Shown here: positions 17,003 to 20,288 of the stretch, one piece after another
Layout of the letters: every line of letters begins with the position of its first letter
How positions within the stretch are numbered: position 1 is the stretch's first letter
Assembly: GCA_051859505.1 (NCBI GenBank)
Contig: JBHYFN010000061.1
Span: 1 to 20,288 of the forward strand
Source: JAFIEN01 sp051859505
Lineage (GTDB): Bacteria > Pseudomonadota > Alphaproteobacteria > Rhodobacterales > Rhodobacteraceae
Direction of reading: 5' to 3'
Length of the DNA: 20,288 bases
Notes under the pieces: generated by a model
Database searches by the model: none
The model's input: only the letters and a program-made list of their open reading frames with translations
What the model was told of the DNA's origin: nothing
Position numbers and translations under genes: made by a program

Positions 17003-18223
17003 CTACAGATCCATCAGGAGGCGCCGCGGATCCTCGAGCGCCTCCTTCACCCGCACGAGGAAGGTGACCGCGCCCTTGCCGTCCACGATCCGGTGATCGT
17101 AGCTGAGCGCCAGATACATCATCGGCCGGATCACGATCTGGCCGCCGACCACGACGGGCCGCTCCTGGATCTTGTGCATGCCGAGGATCCCCGATTGCGG
17201 CGGGTTCAGGATCGGCGAGGACATGAGCGAGCCATAGACCCCGCCGTTCGAGATGGTGAAGGATCCGCCCTGCATGTCGGCCATCGACAGCTTGCCGTCG
17301 CGCGCCTTGAGGCCCAGTTCGGCGATGCCCTTCTCGATCTCGGCAAAGCCCATGCGGTCGGCATTGCGCAGGACCGGCACCACGAGGCCGGTCGGCGTGC
17401 CGACCGCGATCCCCATATGGACATAGTTCTTGTATACGACCTCGTCGCCGTCGATCTCGGCATTGACGTCGGGCACTTCCTTCAGCGCATGGACGCAGGC
17501 CTTGGTGAAGAAGGACATGAAGCCCAGCTTCACCTTGTGCTTCTTCTCGAACAGATCCTTGTATTCGTTGCGCAGGGCCATGATGCCGGACATGTCCACC
17601 TCGTTATAGGTGGTCAGCATGGCCGCCGTGTTCTGCGCTTCTTTCAGGCGCCGGGCGATGGTCTGGCGCAGGCGGGTCATCTTCACCCGTTCCTCGCGGT
17701 CGGCGTCGTCGGCAGAGACGGGCGCGCGGGGGGCGGCGGGCCTCGGGGCCTCGGCGGCCTTGGGGGCTGCAAGTGCGGCGAGGACATCTTCCTTCATCAC
17801 GCGGCCGTCCTTGCCGGTCGGCGTCACCGCGTCGCGCGAAAGATCGTTGTCGGCCATCAGCTTTTTCGCCGAGGGCGCATCCTCGACATCGCGTTTCGCC
17901 TCGGCCTTCGGTTCCGGCGCGGGCGCGGGCGCGGCTTCCGGCTCCGGCACCTTCTCGGCCGCCTTGGCGGGCGCTGCCTCGGCACCACCTTCCGCGATCT
18001 GCGCCAGAAGCGCGTTCACGCCCACCGTCTCGCCCTCGGCGGCGACGATTTCAGAGAGCGTTCCGGCGGCGGGTGCCGGCACCTCGACCGTGACCTTGTC
18101 GGTTTCCAGCTCGCAGAGCATCTCGTCGGCGGCGACGGTATCGCCGGGCTTCTTGAACCAGGTGGCGACCGTCGCCTCGGTGACGCTTTCGCCAAGCGTG
18201 GGGACGCGGACTTCGATGCTCAT
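17003..18223 (-). CDS. sucB: 2-oxoglutarate dehydrogenase E2, dihydrolipoyllysine succinyltransferase
   Basis: This 406-residue E2 core of the 2-oxoglutarate dehydrogenase complex transfers the succinyl group from lipoyl-lysine to CoA. A single lipoyl domain spans about residues 1-77, with the lipoylated K43 in ETDKVTVE. An Ala/Pro/Glu-rich hinge (about 80-115) follows, then the E3/E1-binding domain (about 115-150, SAKKLMADNDLSRDAVTPTG). A second linker leads to the catalytic domain (about 175-406), which ends with the active-site H377 and D381 in SYDHRIVDGKG. Length and order are those of SucB rather than of pyruvate dehydrogenase E2. The start at 18223 (MSIEVRVPTLGES) has AAGGA 7 nt upstream inside the end of sucA; a frame opening at 18331 overlaps sucA and is not used. 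Only one base separates the sucA stop from this start, so the two are co-translated. Confidence 0.97.
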   Translation of the reverse strand: MSIEVRVPTLGESVTEATVATWFKKPGDTVAADEMLCELETDKVTVEVPAPAAGTLSEIVAAEGETVGVNALLAQIAEGGAEAAPAKAAEKVPEPEAAPAPAPEPKAEAKRDVEDAPSAKKLMADNDLSRDAVTPTGKDGRVMKEDVLAALAAPKAAEAPRPAAPRAPVSADDADREERVKMTRLRQTIARRLKEAQNTAAMLTTYNEVDMSGIMALRNEYKDLFEKKHKVKLGFMSFFTKACVHALKEVPDVNAEIDGDEVVYKNYVHMGIAVGTPTGLVVPVLRNADRMGFAEIEKGIAELGLKARDGKLSMADMQGGSFTISNGGVYGSLMSSPILNPPQSGILGMHKIQERPVVVGGQIVIRPMMYLALSYDHRIVDGKGAVTFLVRVKEALEDPRRLLMDL

Positions 18224-18224
18224 G

Positions 18225-20288
18225 TCAGTTTCCTTCGATACCGAGGGCTTCGAAAACGAGCGCCTCTTGCTGTTGCTTGTGCTGGCTGGCCAGCCCCGTT
18301 GCGGGCGAGGCGCTGGCCGGGCGGCCGGCATAGGCGGGCCGGGTGTGTTTCGCCTCGATCCGGGTCAGAACCCAGTCGAGATTGGGTTCGATGAAGGACC
18401 AGCCGCCCTGGTTCTTGGGCTCTTCCTGACACCAGACCATCTCGGCCTGGGGGAAGCGCTGAAGCTCCTTCACAAGGGACAGGGCCGGCACCGGATAGAA
18501 CTGCTCGATCCGCAAAAGATAGACATCGTCCAGCCCCCGCGCGTCGCGTTCCTCGAGAAGGTCGTAATAGACCTTGCCCGAACACATGACGACGCGGCGG
18601 ATCTTGTCGTCGGGGCGCAGTTGCAGGGTCGAATTGCCCTTCTCCGCATCGTCCCAGAGGACGCGGTGGAAGCTTGACCCGGTGGTGAAATCCTCGGCCG
18701 AGCTGATCGCCATCTTGTGACGCAGAAGCGACTTGGGCGTCATCAGGACCAGGGGCTTGCGGAAGGTCCGGTGCAGCTGGCGGCGCAGGATGTGGAAATA
18801 GTTTGCGGGCGTGGTGCAGTTGGCCACGATCCAGTTGTCCTGCCCGCACATCTGCAGGAAGCGTTCGAGGCGGGCCGAGGAATGCTCGGGCCCCTGCCCC
18901 TCGAACCCGTGGGGCAGCAGCATGACAAGGCCCGACATGCGCAGCCATTTGCTTTCGCCCGACGAGATGAACTGGTCGAACATGATCTGCGCGCCGTTCG
19001 CAAAATCGCCGAACTGCGCCTCCCACATCACCAGCGCGTTGGGTTCGGACAACGAATAGCCGTATTCGAAGCCCAGCACCGCATATTCCGAGAGCATCGA
19101 ATCGATGACCTCATACTTTGCCTGCCCCTCGCGGATGTGGTTCAGCGGATAGTGGCGATCCTCGGTCTTCTGGTCAATGAAGGCGGAATGACGCTGCGAA
19201 AAGGTGCCGCGCGTGCTGTCCTGCCCTGAGAGGCGCACCGGATAACCCTCAAGCAGGAGCGAGCCGAAGGCCAGCGCCTCGGCCGTGGCCCAGTCGAAGC
19301 CCGTGCCCGTCTCGAACATCTGGCGCTTGGCCTCGAGCAGGCGGTCGATGGTGCGGTGCAGGTTGAAGCCTTCGGGAACGGCCGTCAGGGCGCGGCCGAC
19401 CTCGGCCATCGTCTCGGGCTCGATCGCGGTCTGGCCGCGCTGGTAATTGTCGCCATCCTTGCGGTCCAGATGCGACCAACGGCCATCCAGCCAGTCGGCC
19501 TTGTTGGGGCGGAAGGTCTTTCCGGCCTCGAATTCCTCGTTCAGATGGGCCTGGAAGGCGGCCTTCATATCCTCGATCTCGCCCTCGGGGATCAGGCCGT
19601 CCTTCACGAGGCGTTCGGTGTAAAGCGACAGCGTCGTCTTGTGCTTCTTGATGCTCGTGTACATCGCGGGGTTGGTGAACATCGGTTCATCCCCCTCGTT
19701 ATGACCGAAGCGGCGATAGCAGAAGATGTCGATCACCACGTCCTTGTTGAACATCTGCCGGAACTCGGTCGCCACCTTGGCGGCATGAACGACCGCCTCG
19801 GGATCGTCGCCATTGACGTGAAAGATCGGCGCCTCGACCATCAGCGCGATATCGGTGGGGTAGGGGCTTGAGCGCGAATAGCTGGGCGCGGTGGTGAAGC
19901 CGATCTGGTTGTTCACGACGATGTGGATCGTGCCCCCGGTGCGGTGCCCGACAAGGCCCGAGAGGCCGAACCCCTCGGCCACCACGCCCTGCCCGGCAAA
20001 GGCGGCATCGCCATGCAGCAGCACGGCCAGCACCTTCTTGCGTTCGGTATCGTTCTTCTGGGCCTGCTTGGCGCGGACCTTGCCCAGAACCACGGGGTTC
20101 ACCGCCTCGAGATGGCTGGGGTTGGCGGTCAGCGACAGATGCACCTTGTTGTCGTCGAAGACCCGGTCGCTTGACGCGCCAAGGTGGTATTTCACATCGC
20201 CCGATCCGTCGACCTCGTCCGGCTTGAAACTGCCGCCCTGAAACTCGTTGAAGATCGCGCGGTAGGGCTTGCCCATCACATTGGCCAG
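18225..20288 (-). CDS. sucA: 2-oxoglutarate dehydrogenase E1, C-terminal 687 residues (5' end outside window)
   Basis: E1 decarboxylates 2-oxoglutarate with thiamine diphosphate and passes the succinyl group to SucB. The frame runs without a stop to the window edge (LANVMGKPYRAIF), so about 300 N-terminal residues of a usual 980-990 are missing. Visible are HLSLTANPSHLEAVNPVVLG and the thiamine-diphosphate region GDAAFAGQG followed by VVNNQIGFTT. The family segments FCYRRFGHNEGDEP and GQDSTRGTFSQRHS are also present, with the C-terminal domain (SGKVYYDLLEERD, WCQEEPKNQGGWSF). These identify 2-oxoglutarate rather than pyruvate dehydrogenase. The GTG at 20279 is an internal Val, not the start. 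It ends one base before sucB. Confidence 0.97.
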   Translation of the reverse strand: MANVMGKPYRAIFNEFQGGSFKPDEVDGSGDVKYHLGASSDRVFDDNKVHLSLTANPSHLEAVNPVVLGKVRAKQAQKNDTERKKVLAVLLHGDAAFAGQGVVAEGFGLSGLVGHRTGGTIHIVVNNQIGFTTAPSYSRSSPYPTDIALMVEAPIFHVNGDDPEAVVHAAKVATEFRQMFNKDVVIDIFCYRRFGHNEGDEPMFTNPAMYTSIKKHKTTLSLYTERLVKDGLIPEGEIEDMKAAFQAHLNEEFEAGKTFRPNKADWLDGRWSHLDRKDGDNYQRGQTAIEPETMAEVGRALTAVPEGFNLHRTIDRLLEAKRQMFETGTGFDWATAEALAFGSLLLEGYPVRLSGQDSTRGTFSQRHSAFIDQKTEDRHYPLNHIREGQAKYEVIDSMLSEYAVLGFEYGYSLSEPNALVMWEAQFGDFANGAQIMFDQFISSGESKWLRMSGLVMLLPHGFEGQGPEHSSARLERFLQMCGQDNWIVANCTTPANYFHILRRQLHRTFRKPLVLMTPKSLLRHKMAISSAEDFTTGSSFHRVLWDDAEKGNSTLQLRPDDKIRRVVMCSGKVYYDLLEERDARGLDDVYLLRIEQFYPVPALSLVKELQRFPQAEMVWCQEEPKNQGGWSFIEPNLDWVLTRIEAKHTRPAYAGRPASASPATGLASQHKQQQEALVFEALGIEGN

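Overview
The window reads as chromosomal DNA from a GC-rich alphaproteobacterium, most likely Rhodobacteraceae. The basis is strong GC bias at third codon positions, the protein sequences of TamA/TamB, SucA/SucB and Lpd, and the local gene orders. That placement is by recognition and was not searched. Eleven protein genes fill nearly the whole window. I see no tRNA, rRNA, CRISPR array, transposase or prophage gene.

Region 1 (1-6666, minus strand): a two-gene operon, tamA then tamB, with a one-base stop/start overlap. TamA is an outer-membrane Omp85-family barrel with POTRA domains. TamB is a 1600-residue periplasm-spanning partner whose middle carries four copies of a roughly 170-residue repeat.

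Region 2 (6667-6885): a 219-bp divergent intergenic region that should hold the promoters for tamA and for the next operon.

Region 3 (6886-13536, plus strand): three tightly packed genes. They encode a transglutaminase-like domain fused to a DUF2126 putative amidoligase, a circularly permuted ATP-grasp domain fused to an alpha-E domain, and a second transglutaminase-like protein. All three appear cytoplasmic. Together they look like a poorly characterised peptide or amide-bond synthesis/processing system; the family context is known but substrate and product are not. The Anbu proteasome-like peptidase often linked to such genes is absent here. The operon ends in two abutting perfect palindromes (26 and 30 bp) that share a 14-bp core. 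The first lies inside the last codons of the third gene and the second contains its stop codon.

Region 4 (13543-20288, minus strand): in transcription order, sucA (5' end outside the window), sucB, a small secreted protein of unknown function, a MAPEG-family membrane protein, lpdA and an aldo/keto reductase. SucA, SucB and Lpd are E1, E2 and E3 of the 2-oxoglutarate dehydrogenase complex of the TCA cycle. The two small genes sit between E2 and E3. GTAG-headed, REP-like hairpins follow sucB and the small secreted gene and may act as terminators, attenuators or RNA stabilisers.

The strongest lead for a little-described system is the amidoligase/ATP-grasp/alpha-E/transglutaminase operon. The tandem palindromes that close it, the TamB repeat array and the REP-like hairpins are separate secondary observations.
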